Below the pieces are notes generated by a model that saw only the letters and a program-made list of their open reading frames with translations, was not told where the DNA came from and did no database searches. A DNA stretch of 64,000 nt, from assembly GCF_031624495.1 (NCBI RefSeq), contig NZ_JAMQOP010000007.1, forward strand, positions 1-64,000, in the 5' to 3' direction. Made by a program: the position numbers and the translations under genes. The stretch is from Halogeometricum sp. S1BR25-6 (lineage in GTDB: Archaea > Halobacteriota > Halobacteria > Halobacteriales > Haloferacaceae). Positions 1-8,585 of the stretch are shown here, one piece after another (the first letter of the stretch is position 1; each line of letters opens with the position of its first letter).

Positions 1-83
1 ACTGCGTGGCGGACGACGCGACAGAATCTCGCGGTCGCCCAAGCAGCACTCGCCTACGACGAGGCCAGTCACCAGCTCGCTGT

Positions 84-536
84 ATGAGTGAGGACGACCG
101 AGCCGGTGAGTTCGGCCCCATCTATCTACCAGCCCTCCAGCGGATTCGTGATCTCTGGCTCGAACTCGAGCCGTTAGTTGAGGAAACGTCGTACGATAAC
201 GTCGTCGCACCCACAGAACTGCAGATCAGTCTCACTGACGGGCTTGGAGATGCCGACACTGCGCGACTCGATATCCAGTGGAGCGAACTGGGAATGTATT
301 CCTTTCACTACGTCGATAGCGACGACGTCAATTGGCGCTTCGATCGTCACCCGAACACACACTCACCCGAGATTCATTTCCATTCCCCGCCCGAGGCCGC
401 GACGACAGACGCCGAACCGTCCTGTATCGATGTGACCGAAGTCTCACTCGTGACGCGTGCCGTCCATGCGATGTGGCGAGCAGCCTACGAGGACGACGAC
501 GTCGACCAGCTGAATAGCGCCTCAAACTCGCCGTGA
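84..536 (+). CDS. Hypothetical acidic protein
   Basis: Encodes about 150 residues, strongly acidic as expected in a halophile, with no signal peptide or membrane segment. I do not recognise the family. The start at 84 is preferred over the in-frame ATG at 6 because the first 26 residues from 6 are basic and unlike the rest of the protein. The last few codons overlap a decayed gene on the other strand. Confidence 0.6.
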   Translation: MSEDDRAGEFGPIYLPALQRIRDLWLELEPLVEETSYDNVVAPTELQISLTDGLGDADTARLDIQWSELGMYSFHYVDSDDVNWRFDRHPNTHSPEIHFHSPPEAATTDAEPSCIDVTEVSLVTRAVHAMWRAAYEDDDVDQLNSASNSP

Positions 537-805
537 GGCGGCATTAGCGCACGGTTCGGTCGCTACGTTGACCATCTGGTCGCGAGCGGCTTCGACATCC
601 AAGTAGAGCGCCAACGCGTGCTTGATGAGGCGGCGGTCTTCCAGAGTCTCCTCCCAACGCGTAATCACGTCGTGGCGGTCACGGAGCTCCGCACTTGCGA
701 GGTCGCCGTCGGCGAACGACTGTTCGAGCTCCTCCCACGTCTCGACGTCATAGGTCGCCTGCCACTCCTTGATCTCCTCGGTGATCGCGGTCCCTCCTCC
801 CTGCC
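522..805 (-). pseudogene. Fragment of a haloarchaeal accessory protein
   Basis: Reading the minus strand gives a good coding stretch starting ITEEIKEWQATYDVETWEEL and continuing through ELRDRHDVITRWEETLEDRR and HALALYLDVEAARDQMV. It has no start codon and is cut at its 5' end near 805, so it is the C-terminal remnant of a larger gene. The composition is typical haloarchaeal helical protein. The full-length function is unknown to me. Confidence 0.45.
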
Positions 806-913
806 AACGAGGCGGAGCCGGACATCGACGACTATACGCTCATCTATAATCTCGACGAGACGCCGGGAGATCACACGCGAACATCCGCCTCCAAAATCTG
901 TTGTCTATCCTAA
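806..913 (+). pseudogene. Short orphan coding fragment
   Basis: The plus strand reads NEAEPDIDDYTLIYNLDE and then a few residues to a stop, with no start codon. It abuts the minus-strand remnant ending at 805, so two unrelated gene fragments appear to be joined here. Very little can be said about identity. Confidence 0.25.
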
Positions 914-963
914 TGAGACAATAAGATAAACTGATAACAAAGGACTGCCATCGAACAATTAAG

Positions 964-1296
964 ATGTCGAAGGGGATGCAAAAAGGGGGAAGCGTACAGC
1001 CCGAACCGAGAATATCTCACTCAACCGTTGACCCCGTACACAACGGCAGTATCGTCAACAACCCCGAGGAGTTTGTGACGACTCTTGTCTGGCGAATTGC
1101 AGCAGAACTTGACTGCGACCCGCTGGCGCTTCCGCCACTTGGAAACCAGATTAATCTCGATGCCGTCAGGTCACTCGCGACTGACGGCCGTTCATCAATC
1201 AGCTTCACTTGCGGAAACTGCGACGTTTTCGTTGGGCACGATGGCCAGCTGACCGTCAATCGCATCGGTAAGGAGAGCAAAGATGACCTCGTCTAA
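964..1296 (+). CDS. HalOD1 output-domain protein
   Basis: A 110-residue protein whose second half matches the haloarchaeal HalOD1 pattern: an ELDCDPLALPPLGNQI segment, then a short helix, then two beta strands (SISFTCGNCDVFVG and GQLTVNRI). HalOD1 proteins are thought to be output modules of haloarchaeal signalling; the target is not known. Its 3' end overlaps the next gene by 14 bases, so the two are probably co-transcribed. Confidence 0.75.
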   Translation: MSKGMQKGGSVQPEPRISHSTVDPVHNGSIVNNPEEFVTTLVWRIAAELDCDPLALPPLGNQINLDAVRSLATDGRSSISFTCGNCDVFVGHDGQLTVNRIGKESKDDLV

Positions 1297-1747
1297 GTCC
1301 AACCCCGTTCGTGAGGAACGCTGCCCTGTCTGTGGCGGAACCAGCGTCAATAATAAATTCAGTCAGAAGACAAAGCGTCGCCAACATCCCGAGGATTACT
1401 GGTGTGGGGCCTGCAAATCACACTTTGACGACCCGATTGAACTTACGGTCGACAGCTCAGTCGTCGTCAACTCCGATACGCTACTCAATGCGATTCGGAC
1501 TAAGCACGCCTTCTCGATTCTCACGATGGCTGACCGACCGACTTCTGCGCAGGATGAGATCGACAACGGAGTCCCGGCCGGTAGCGCTCACCGAATGACC
1601 AATTCACTCACTCGAGCAGGTGGACTCGCTGAAGTAGATTTAGATGAAGACGGTGGCAAACAGTATCTTCGGCCCGCCGACGCACTGGTAATCGATTTTC
1701 GAGGAGAGTCACCGACGGCACGCTGGGAGAACCTCGACGGAGTCTAA
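1283..1747 (+). CDS. Zinc-ribbon and winged-helix protein
   Basis: 154 residues. An N-terminal zinc ribbon (CPVCGG near residue 14, CGAC near 41) is followed from about residue 60 by a segment that looks like a winged helix (TKHAFSILTMADRPTSAQDE, then a recognition-like helix and a hairpin). It is likely a small DNA-binding regulator. It overlaps the HalOD1 gene and forms a two-gene unit with it. Function is inferred from domain type only. Confidence 0.7.
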   Translation: MTSSKSNPVREERCPVCGGTSVNNKFSQKTKRRQHPEDYWCGACKSHFDDPIELTVDSSVVVNSDTLLNAIRTKHAFSILTMADRPTSAQDEIDNGVPAGSAHRMTNSLTRAGGLAEVDLDEDGGKQYLRPADALVIDFRGESPTARWENLDGV

Positions 1748-1963
1748 GCGCAAAGCGTTCTACTCGCGTGTGTTTGAACGCGACGTCATGCACATGCTCA
1801 GCTGGTTCAAACGAACGCTCGGCGGTCGGGTTTTCGACCGCCTCAACCGCCGGCAAGATTCGGGCAGAAAATGAGTACGTCGTAGGACCCGACTCCGAAC
1901 TCAAAGACTGCGGTAAGGAATGGCACGACTGTTCGATAGAGGACGCGAATCGATCGCTACCAA

Positions 1964-2146
1964 CTAATGGCGAGACTGATTCAGTTGCCACCCTGAGATG
2001 AGAATCGCAAGTAACCATGCGGCAGAAGCAATTACGCCGAGAGTTCCCCCTTCACCAATAATTACTCTATAAGCTTGTGTTGAGCCTGCGATACACGCTG
2101 CGACCATGAGGAGCAACCAGCGGCGTTGAGAGACTTCCTCTGCCAT
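1964..2146 (-). CDS. Small two-helix membrane protein
   Basis: 60 residues with two hydrophobic segments (about residues 10-22 and 36-53) separated by a short polar loop. It begins MAEEVSQRRWLLLM, a plausible N-in membrane anchor. No family is recognised. The 1748-1963 stretch beside it holds no convincing gene. Confidence 0.45.
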   Translation of the reverse strand: MAEEVSQRRWLLLMVAACIAGSTQAYRVIIGEGGTLGVIASAAWLLAILISGWQLNQSRH

Positions 2147-2229
2147 CCTTGTTTAGTGTTCAACTCGGTAGAATGTATAAGTGGACACATCCGACGGTGA
2201 ATACACTCTCTGTAGTCAGCACGCGACAT

Positions 2230-2262
2230 CTGTCAATTACTGAGTCTTTTCAACAGAACTCG
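2230..2262 (-). repeat. Solitary insertion-sequence end
   Basis: The minus strand reads GAGTTCTGTTGAAAAGACTC, closely resembling the terminal repeat of the IS5-family element at 9242-10737 (GGCTCTGTTGAAATCCT). No transposase or second end lies nearby, so this looks like a relic of a related element. Confidence 0.35.
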
Positions 2263-2365
2263 GGGTTCGTACTACAGTTGAAGTGCCCCACAGAGCACCA
2301 GCATCGGTGAGAGTCTATCGGCGCTGTGAGCCGTGCAGCGCTGCGTACAAGCGCTGGACTCACCG

Positions 2366-2782
2366 ATGGATCACCTACTACCCATAAATTTCAAACCGAC
2401 GAGTCACGTGTTGAAACGAGCACAGTACGAAGCCTTCGCGTTTTCAGTTCTCGACGGTGACATCCGAGTTCGCAACGAGAGCCACGAGAACCCAGCAACC
2501 CACGAGTACCTCGTTACCGTCGTCAACGGTATTCCGGCTACTTGTGAATGCCCCGCCGACGCTGCGTATGAAGGCCCATGCAAACATCGGGTCGCCATCG
2601 CGATTCGGCCTAGAATCCTCGAACTTGTGACGAAAGTGCAGGTCGTGGCAGACGGCGGAACCAGAGCTACCGACCACTACGAACCTGCTGAGTCGGATCA
2701 GTGTGAGTGCGATAAACTCGACGACGGATTTCCCTGCTGGGACTGCGTTCGGACTGGTCGAAAAACGCTCCCTGAGACGTAG
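2366..2782 (+). CDS. SWIM zinc-finger protein
   Basis: 138 residues from the ATG at 2366. It carries the SWIM signature CECPADAAYEGPCKH (C-x-C-x(n)-C-x-H) after a beta-rich stretch that ends HEYLVTVVNG, and a second cysteine cluster near the C-terminus (CECDKLDDGFPCWDC). SWIM domains bind DNA or protein; haloarchaeal plasmids often carry such short versions. The in-frame ATG at 2333 is possible, but the conserved part starts MDHLLPINFKPTSHVLKRA. Confidence 0.75.
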   Translation: MDHLLPINFKPTSHVLKRAQYEAFAFSVLDGDIRVRNESHENPATHEYLVTVVNGIPATCECPADAAYEGPCKHRVAIAIRPRILELVTKVQVVADGGTRATDHYEPAESDQCECDKLDDGFPCWDCVRTGRKTLPET

Positions 2783-2855
2783 GTATACACGCGCTGGTCG
2801 CGTCACCTCTGTACAACTGATATCGTATTGAACCGATTGTGTAGTCGCTCCTGCC

Positions 2856-3290
2856 TTACTCTGGCTGGTAGGGATTGGTCGCCGTGTCGAGGCGATACAC
2901 ATCCGTGGCGGCGTCGAAGTCGTCGTCGAATGCGTAGAGATATCCGAGGCCTTCAGTCTGCATGTACGCGACGATACAGGCGTCAACAAATGAAAATCGC
3001 TTGTACTGCCGGAAGAGTGCCTTCCCAGTCGCGAAGGCGTCGCCAGTCAACGAATCGATGTGAAAGTGGGTGTTCTCTTCGACACGATCCAGAAAGTCGA
3101 TAGCAGCCTCGTGACCAGCGTGTGTCGTCAGTCCGTTCAGTGTCTCGGCAAGAACGTAGTCAAGAATGACCGCTTCTGGAAGCTCAGCAGCATCAATACC
3201 TTGGAGGATGGGAAGTGCGTCATCATGTGCGCCATCCCGGCGATATGCTGCGGCGAAGAGAACAGATGTATCGACGAGTGCTTGCGGCAT
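2856..3290 (-). CDS. vapC: VapC-type PIN-domain toxin
   Basis: 144-residue PIN ribonuclease. Acidic residues expected for the Mg2+ site are visible: D7 in VDTSV, E49 in VLAETLNG, D103 in FVDACIVAYM, and the D122-D124 cluster. VapC toxins cleave RNA, commonly tRNA. It lies one base downstream of its AbrB-type antitoxin and is translated from the same operon. Full length, with no damage seen. Confidence 0.88.
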   Translation of the reverse strand: MPQALVDTSVLFAAAYRRDGAHDDALPILQGIDAAELPEAVILDYVLAETLNGLTTHAGHEAAIDFLDRVEENTHFHIDSLTGDAFATGKALFRQYKRFSFVDACIVAYMQTEGLGYLYAFDDDFDAATDVYRLDTATNPYQPE

Positions 3291-3542
3291 TTAGTTGACG
3301 TCGACGCCCCAAGCGTCGTGGTCGGTCGTCACGTCGGTTTCTTGGCTGCCGTCGTAGCCGGTAAAGTCGCCGAATGTCCCGCTTCGCTGCTGAACGATTT
3401 CGACGCGGAGAGTACCGTCGCTTTCGATGTGCCAGCGGAGCGTATCACCATCGTCAATATCGAGTTCTCGACGAATTCGAGCAGGGATATTCGCTTGATT
3501 CCCAGAGACCTTACTTTCGGAGTCGACGCTGTCATTGCTCAT
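3291..3542 (-). CDS. vapB: AbrB/SpoVT-type antitoxin
   Basis: 83 residues starting MSNDSVDSESKVSGNQANIP. The swapped-hairpin AbrB fold is recognisable: KVSGNQANIPARIRRELDID, then GDTLRWHIESDGTLRVEIV. It should neutralise the PIN toxin downstream and repress the operon. A TATA-like TTTATA lies about 25 bases upstream of the ATG, which implies a leaderless transcript, and an 18-bp perfect palindrome sits just upstream of that box. Confidence 0.85.
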   Translation of the reverse strand: MSNDSVDSESKVSGNQANIPARIRRELDIDDGDTLRWHIESDGTLRVEIVQQRSGTFGDFTGYDGSQETDVTTDHDAWGVDVN

Positions 3543-3574
3543 ATTCCAACTGATGAGACCGCGCTGTATAAACG

Positions 3575-3592
3575 TAGTGTGCATGCACACTA
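3575..3592. promoter_or_regulatory. Palindromic operator candidate of vapBC
   Basis: TAGTGTGCATGCACACTA is a perfect 18-bp palindrome immediately upstream of the TATA-like box of the vapBC operon. Its position, adjacent to where TBP and TFB would bind, fits an autoregulatory site for the AbrB-type antitoxin. That role is inferred. Confidence 0.6.
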
Positions 3593-3667
3593 ACGCCTGA
3601 GACGAACGATCGTCGTCCGGAGCGACGGGTTGGGAGTTAAACAGAATCACACCAGTACGTCCGCGGT

Positions 3668-3702
3668 CGTTTTTCTGCCCCCTGAGGGGTGCGGGGTGCA
3701 GA
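3668..3702 (+). promoter_or_regulatory. T-run/CCC-GGG promoter element of tfb
   Basis: A T-run (GTTTTTC) is followed by CCCCCTGAGGGGTGCGGGG, about 50 bases before the tfb start. The same arrangement recurs before several other accessory genes in the window. The T-run could serve as TATA box, with the CCC-n-GGG box lying between it and the transcription start. Confidence 0.55.
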
Positions 3703-3724
3703 CGAAGCACCTCGCTGATGACCG

Positions 3725-4669
3725 ATGGCAACGAGAGACATCTACGAGAGTGATTTCGACGAAGACGTATCGACGGATAATACGACGGCGTGCCCAGAGT
3801 GCAACGGACGAGTCAGAACGAACACAGCAGAGACAAACTGTGAAGACTGCGGGCTCGTTATCGACGAACAACAAATCGACCACGGACCAGAGTGGCGGAC
3901 GTTTGACGGCGAGGAGTCCTCCAATAAACGAACGGGGGCACCACTCACCGTGGCACGTCACGACCGCGGTCTCTCGACCGAAATCGGACGCTGGCGAGAC
4001 GCAAGTGGAAACCAACTCTCAGCACGAAAACGCCGACAGCTCGGCCGACTACGTCGAGAACAGCGCCGGGGCCGGTGGCGGTCGAAAAGTGAGCGGAATC
4101 TCGCGCACGGCTTGGGCGAAGTCCGTCGGATCGCGAGTGCGTTGGGACTCTCGGAGACCGTTCGTGATCAGGCCTGCCAGCTCTTCAGAAGCGCCAAGCA
4201 CGAGGACCTCCTTAGGGGTCGGTCAATCGAAGCGATCGCCGCAGCGAGCGTCTATGGCGCGTGTCGGTGCAACAGCTCAAGAGTGGCGCGAAGTGAAGTC
4301 GCTGAAAGAGCACAGGTCGAACGAAGTAGGGTTGTGAACGCATACAAGACGCTGAATACAGAGCTTGGGCTGCCGGTCAGTCCGGTCACACCCCGGTCGC
4401 TCATCCCGCGGCTGTCTTCGGAGCTAGCGGTTGAGGATGCTGTTCGGCGACGAGCACTCGAACTGGCAGAGCGGGCGCACGGTTCAGCCATCGCAAACGG
4501 GCGTCAGCCAGCAGGGGTTGCTGGCGCTTGCGTCTACATCGCCTCGCAAGAGTACAGACGAGGACTCAGACAAACGGACATCGCGGAGGTCGCTGGAACA
4601 ACTGCAGCGACGCTTCGTGCTCGACGCGACGAACTCTTGACGACAATCGATTCAGAGGACTCAGCGTAG
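3725..4669 (+). CDS. tfb: Transcription initiation factor IIB (TFB)
   Basis: 314 residues. N-terminal zinc ribbon (CPEC at 23-26, CEDC at 39-42), then the B-finger/linker region (GPEWRTFD, TGAPLTVARHDRGLSTEIG), then two cyclin-like repeats (about 125-210 and 225-305). TFB recruits RNA polymerase to TBP-bound promoters. Haloarchaea have many TFBs; plasmid copies act as alternative factors for gene subsets. It is preceded by the shared T-run/CCC-GGG element, so it could control its own block. Full length and apparently intact. Confidence 0.93.
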   Translation: MATRDIYESDFDEDVSTDNTTACPECNGRVRTNTAETNCEDCGLVIDEQQIDHGPEWRTFDGEESSNKRTGAPLTVARHDRGLSTEIGRWRDASGNQLSARKRRQLGRLRREQRRGRWRSKSERNLAHGLGEVRRIASALGLSETVRDQACQLFRSAKHEDLLRGRSIEAIAAASVYGACRCNSSRVARSEVAERAQVERSRVVNAYKTLNTELGLPVSPVTPRSLIPRLSSELAVEDAVRRRALELAERAHGSAIANGRQPAGVAGACVYIASQEYRRGLRQTDIAEVAGTTAATLRARRDELLTTIDSEDSA

Positions 4670-4695
4670 AGATGGGTGTCGACGACGAGTCTCTA

Positions 4696-4736
4696 TTAAC
4701 CAACAATAGAGGGAGCCACAGATAGATGTTGGTTAA
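4696..4736. repeat. Inverted TTAACCAAC pair, site 1
   Basis: TTAACCAACA (4696-4705) and TGTTGGTTAA (4727-4736) form a perfect 10-bp inverted repeat whose half-sites are offset by 32 bases, about three helical turns. It lies between tfb and the next gene. The same half-site recurs as a pair at 26504, 29080 and 35182. Confidence 0.65.
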
Positions 4737-4811
4737 GACCGGGCGTCTCGGTCAGGAAGAGATGACTCAGTCTAGAAACAGCTGAAATCAACTCTCACAA
4801 GGTGTAGTGAG

Positions 4812-4850
4812 CTGTTTTTATGGGGCTGAATGACTGAGCCCTCAGGGCTT
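4812..4850 (+). promoter_or_regulatory. T-run plus hairpin leader element
   Basis: GTTTTTATGGGGC is followed by the hairpin AGCCCTCAGGGCT (4837-4849). The T-run lies about 43 bases before the ATG at 4860, the spacing seen at related elements, which favours 4860 over the ATG at 4830. Confidence 0.45.
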
Positions 4851-4859
4851 TGTGATTCA

Positions 4860-5300
4860 ATGACTGAGCAACCGTCGAAAGATCCGTTTGAGGATTGTGA
4901 GCTGAGCCCCGACGCGATTCTTGGCACCCGTACCTTCGAAGACGTCCTGTTCACAGACGAGACGGAAACACCCGTGAATGTGCTCACTGGCGAGACACCA
5001 GATCATTCGCGAGCGACCGTCAACGAAGCTCGATCCTTCGCCGCAGGAATCGGCAGTGGCACGCCACACATCGCACTCCCGGCATCAGTCGAAACGCAGG
5101 TCGAAACAAAGAGCAAGCCGTACACAGCGGCTGCCTTCTTCCACTTCAAGGCGACAGGGTCACTCGAACGACATCGTGCGTACCACGCCGCCTACAACTC
5201 GGATACGTTCTCGGTTGAGTTCGAGGCTGATTACGAGACCGGGGACCTGACGATTATCGTCGAGGAGAAGGACTGTCAGTCGGAATTCGAGAACGCATAG
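4860..5300 (+). CDS. Haloarchaeal accessory protein, intact copy
   Basis: 146 residues starting MTEQPSKDPFEDCELSPDAI. A predicted beta-rich domain follows (TAAAFFHFKATGSLERHRAY, then EFEADYETGDLTIIVEEKD). Function unknown. A second, damaged copy lies at 19200-19618, with near-identical promoter DNA. This copy has no frameshift and ends FENA. The start at 4860 rests on leader spacing and on the paralogue. Confidence 0.7.
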   Translation: MTEQPSKDPFEDCELSPDAILGTRTFEDVLFTDETETPVNVLTGETPDHSRATVNEARSFAAGIGSGTPHIALPASVETQVETKSKPYTAAAFFHFKATGSLERHRAYHAAYNSDTFSVEFEADYETGDLTIIVEEKDCQSEFENA

Positions 5301-5405
5301 CCAGTGATGTCGGTTCGATTTTTTTGCGCGCCGGCGATGGGTGCCGACGCACCACGTAGCGACGCGGTATGCAGTCGTGTACGTCGGTAAATGAAAGTGA
5401 AACCA

Positions 5406-5788
5406 ATGCACATGGTCATTTACGCGCTGGTAGAAGCATCGACGAGAGACGACGCAGTGGTCACCGGCAAAGCAGTGTTCGATCAGCTGCACACGTCGAC
5501 TCTGAAGAGGGACAGAAACTCTTAGAGCGCGGTTGGGACGCGACGAAGAACGAATTCCAGCGAAATCTGGATCGAGTGCGGGAGGCGCTCGACGACCTCT
5601 CCGACGAGGAGATCATGCGCGATGAGGACCTCGCTCGGCACGCGTTTCATCAGGTCGGTGCCTACGACTGTCCCTCAATCTTCCTATACGACGAACACGG
5701 GCGCGGGATTCGTTACCAAGAGCAACTGAATCGCATCGTTGACGAGAGCGACGACATCTGGATCGTTCCAGCTGACGTTCACTTCTGA
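5406..5788 (+). pseudogene. Deleted copy of a conserved haloarchaeal gene
   Basis: The 5' part reads MHMVIYALVEASTRDDAVVT and the 3' part reads KLLERGWDATKNEFQRN through to WIVPADVHF, but they lie in different frames. Compared with the sister copy at 19747-20237, roughly 140 bases are missing in the middle. The N-terminal frame ends early at a TAG. The original product, about 165 residues, is conserved on haloarchaeal plasmids as far as I recall, with unknown function. Confidence 0.6.
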
Positions 5789-5895
5789 CAGATGCCGTCA
5801 ACCGCCGAACGACTGATGGGACAGTCGGGGGATGTCTGCCGGAGTGTTAGTGAGGAAAGATCAGATGACTGGCCTAGCGATTAGGGCTCAGAATA

Positions 5896-5918
5896 TTATA
5901 GTCTAGACTATTATAGTC
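5896..5918. promoter_or_regulatory. Palindrome with repeated TTATAGTC
   Basis: ATAGTCTAGACTAT (5898-5911) is a perfect 14-bp palindrome, and TTATAGTC occurs twice, 15 bases apart. It lies about 50-70 bases before the ATPase gene and could be its operator or promoter. Confidence 0.45.
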
Positions 5919-5967
5919 CTGTTTCTAACTTCGGAGCCCATATGTATCTCCTACAACGACAGGGAGT

Positions 5968-7383
5968 ATGGACCAGTTCGTCAATCGCATCGATGAGCTC
6001 AACCGGTTGCAGGCCCTCTATGAGAGTGACGCTGCAGAACTCGCAATAATTTATGGGCGTCGTCAGATCGGAAAGAGCGAACTCGTCCGCCAATCGATTG
6101 CCGACCGTGACGATGCTGTGTACTATCAGGCAATCCAAGGAACAGCGACGACACAGCTCAGGCGATTCGTCGAGGCAGCAGCGACGACCTATCCCGACAT
6201 CACAGCCGTCAAAGAGGAATGGGAACCGCTCTTAACGTACCTCTCCGACAGAGACGCAATCATCGTCATCGATGAATTCCCGTACCTCATCGAATCGAAT
6301 GAGGGGCTTCCCTCGGTCATTCAACACCTGTGGGATACGGCCGTCGACGAGAGTCAGTCGACGCTCGTACTCACGGGCTCTGCAATCGGTATGATTCATA
6401 CCCACGTTCTCGATGGCGGTGCGCCACTCTACGGCCGGGTGTCTCAGAGACCGAATGGTCGCCTCGAACTCACCCAGTTGCCGTTTCGCTCCATCCAAGA
6501 GTTCGTGCCGACGTACGATCCCGAAGAACGGGTGTTCGTCTATGGCGTCTTCGGCGGCACACCTCGATATCTCAGTCCTCTCGATCCGTCACAGAGCCTC
6601 GGAGAGAACATCACGCAATTGCTTTGCGATCCAGATGGCCCGCTCCATGACGAGCCCGAAACCGTCCTCCAGATGGAGCTCAACGAGGTGAACACGTATT
6701 TCTCCGTACTGGAATCGATGGCCAGCGGGAACCGCAGTCGAAATGAGATTGCCCAAGGAGCCGGCATCGAGAGTACCAATACATCGTACTACTTCGACCG
6801 ACTGGAAACGCTCCAAATCATCGAGAAACACCATCCGGCACTCGCCGATCCGACGCGTAGCAAGCGGACCCGGTACCAGATTCGAGATTCCGTATTCCGG
6901 TTTTACTTCCGGTATCTCTACGGCCGCGAGGGACAGTACGAACTCTACGGCGAAAACGCCTACGCAGATCTCATCGAACCGGAACTTCCCGACTTCGTCA
7001 GCGAAACGTTCGAATCGCTCTGTCACCAGGCAGTGCCGGCGCTCTATGCAGACTACCAGCTCACACAGGTACCAAGCCAGTGGTGGTACAAGGGCCGGGA
7101 GGTAGACGTCGTCGCACCAACCGACGGGTCGACGCTGATCGCTGGCGAAGCGAAGTTCACCAACACCCCGCTCGGCTATGATGTGCTTTCGGATCTCGAA
7201 GACGACGTGGAGCACATCGACTGGACGCCCACCACAGGTGGTGAGCCGACGTATGAATTTGCCTTGTTCAGCCGCTCTGGGTTCAAACGCTCCGTCAAGG
7301 AAGCTGCAGACGAACGTGACGACCTCCGTCTCTTCGATTTGTCCGATATCGTTGCCATGCTCGAGAGTAGAGCCGACCAGTAA
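5968..7383 (+). CDS. Archaeal P-loop ATPase with DUF234-type C-terminus
   Basis: 471 residues. The N-terminal ATPase has FVNRIDELNRLQALY, a Walker A-like GRRQIGKSELV (about 30-40), Walker B IIVIDEFPYL (about 98-107) and sensor LVLTGSAIGM. A winged helix follows (SRNEIAQGAGIESTNTSYYF), then a restriction-endonuclease-like C-terminal segment with EVDVVAP and AGEAKFT. This architecture is the archaeal ATPase/DUF234 family, often linked to mobile DNA; its role is not established. A GGGAG ribosome-binding site precedes the start. Confidence 0.85.
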   Translation: MDQFVNRIDELNRLQALYESDAAELAIIYGRRQIGKSELVRQSIADRDDAVYYQAIQGTATTQLRRFVEAAATTYPDITAVKEEWEPLLTYLSDRDAIIVIDEFPYLIESNEGLPSVIQHLWDTAVDESQSTLVLTGSAIGMIHTHVLDGGAPLYGRVSQRPNGRLELTQLPFRSIQEFVPTYDPEERVFVYGVFGGTPRYLSPLDPSQSLGENITQLLCDPDGPLHDEPETVLQMELNEVNTYFSVLESMASGNRSRNEIAQGAGIESTNTSYYFDRLETLQIIEKHHPALADPTRSKRTRYQIRDSVFRFYFRYLYGREGQYELYGENAYADLIEPELPDFVSETFESLCHQAVPALYADYQLTQVPSQWWYKGREVDVVAPTDGSTLIAGEAKFTNTPLGYDVLSDLEDDVEHIDWTPTTGGEPTYEFALFSRSGFKRSVKEAADERDDLRLFDLSDIVAMLESRADQ

Positions 7384-7532
7384 CGCCGGACGGTATTGAG
7401 AATGGTTTTTAGACCTCTGAAAGGGAGGTCAGATATCCGATAATCAGAAATCACGATTGAGCGGTACGCAACGCTCAAAGAAACGAGTGGCCTCGAAATG
7501 ACTCCAGCGCAGTCGGAATCTCACTCAAAGGA

Positions 7533-7639
7533 TTTCAGCTCAAAGACGCCCGTGAGAACATAGAGGCGCTCTGGAAGATATCCATGAATTCGTTGCAGAC
7601 ACGTATCGAATCCAGCCAGCAAATCTACACGAAGAGTGA
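7533..7639 (+). pseudogene. Remnant of a DUF7389-like small protein
   Basis: Two frames together read FQLKDARENIEALWK and DIHEFVADTYRIQPANLHEE, resembling the C-terminus of the small protein at 21577-21855 (EEAREDMETLRGYIHDLAED). A frameshift and missing N-terminus mark it as decayed. A T-run/hairpin element (ACCTCTGAAAGGGAGGT, from about 7412) lies upstream. The family name is recalled, not searched. Confidence 0.4.
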
Positions 7640-7675
7640 TTTTTTAGCTGTGGCACAGAATGGTGAAACCATAGT

Positions 7676-7942
7676 ATGGGCCCAAACACCGAGCAGAGAG
7701 CGGGGAGGTCTGATATACATATCGACCCCGACCGTCTGGCGCAACGGCTCAATGCGATTGACCAGTGGATCGAGCATGTCCGTTCAACGCCTGCGCCGCA
7801 ATGGGGATCCGAACTGAATGAGTTGATCAATTCACAGGTCAGTAGCGCGGAGGCGCTCTCGGAAGCTCGAGAGAAGGGATCCTCACAATTCGACCAATTC
7901 GATCCGGATGCGATCCGTGCAGCGGGCCAAACGACTAAGTGA
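7676..7942 (+). CDS. Small conserved haloarchaeal protein
   Basis: 88 residues with a clear coding look: DIHIDPDRLAQRLNAIDQWI, then PAPQWGSELNELINSQVSSA. Likely a helical soluble protein; no function recognised. It lies downstream of a decayed DUF7389-like gene. 7943-8064 is non-coding. Confidence 0.6.
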   Translation: MGPNTEQRAGRSDIHIDPDRLAQRLNAIDQWIEHVRSTPAPQWGSELNELINSQVSSAEALSEAREKGSSQFDQFDPDAIRAAGQTTK

Positions 7943-8064
7943 GTATCTGGATGTTGGGTTCTCGAACGTTAGCTGTAACTTCTTACTGCTCACAAACCGC
8001 TAGCGCGGTGAGTTTCTAAGGGAGTGATCAAGAAACGGTGACGGGAGAAGGGGCCCCAGGGTCG

Positions 8065-8319
8065 CTATAAGTCAGATACCCGTTCGAGACCTTGGTCAAT
8101 CATTGCCGTCGTAAAACAGTCACAGCAGAAATCGTCTGCAATCTCCAGTGCTTCACCGAGTGTCATCTCAACGTAGTCGCTCGATGGCTCCAGATGGTCT
8201 GGATCGTGAATCGACAAGTAGCCTGATTCGAGGTCACCACCAATCGTTTCGACGAAGACCGGTAATTCCCTGTCTAACTCCTCTAGATGCATTCCCGCTC
8301 TCGGTCCCACCTCGGTCAT
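8065..8319 (-). CDS. Hypothetical small protein
   Basis: 84 residues, acidic, with a DDFCCDCF cysteine cluster near residue 63 that might bind metal. It reads as a normal haloarchaeal gene (LEELDRELPVFVETIGGDLE). No family recognised. A TATA-like stretch (GGGTTTTTATCGGG on its strand) lies upstream of the start. Confidence 0.6.
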   Translation of the reverse strand: MTEVGPRAGMHLEELDRELPVFVETIGGDLESGYLSIHDPDHLEPSSDYVEMTLGEALEIADDFCCDCFTTAMIDQGLERVSDL

Positions 8320-8585
8320 TGTCTATGATACGTGTTCGACCCGATAAAAACCTCCACTGTGTGGGATACCCCTGAGTTCCACTCTCAGACTAAGCCTGGA
8401 TACCCATTCCAATCCGTTCAGGAGCCCAGAATTGACTTTGCATTCCCGAACGAAGCAATATTAACGCCTCACTCGGACAGATGTGCGACGGCGTCACCAC
8501 TGACGAGGCACACCGTCCAAACTGTCTTGAGCTGCCAACAGAGCATCCACGGACGTTTAAGTCATCGTAGAGCAATTGTGAGGAC

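Noticed and set aside
1768-2001. 77-residue plus-strand frame downstream of the zinc-ribbon gene
   Set aside because: Cys/Ser-rich composition, no promoter or ribosome-binding site, and it partly overlaps the membrane gene on the other strand.
7584-7817. 77-residue plus-strand frame
   Set aside because: It runs through the DUF7389-like relic and then out of frame through the real gene at 7676.
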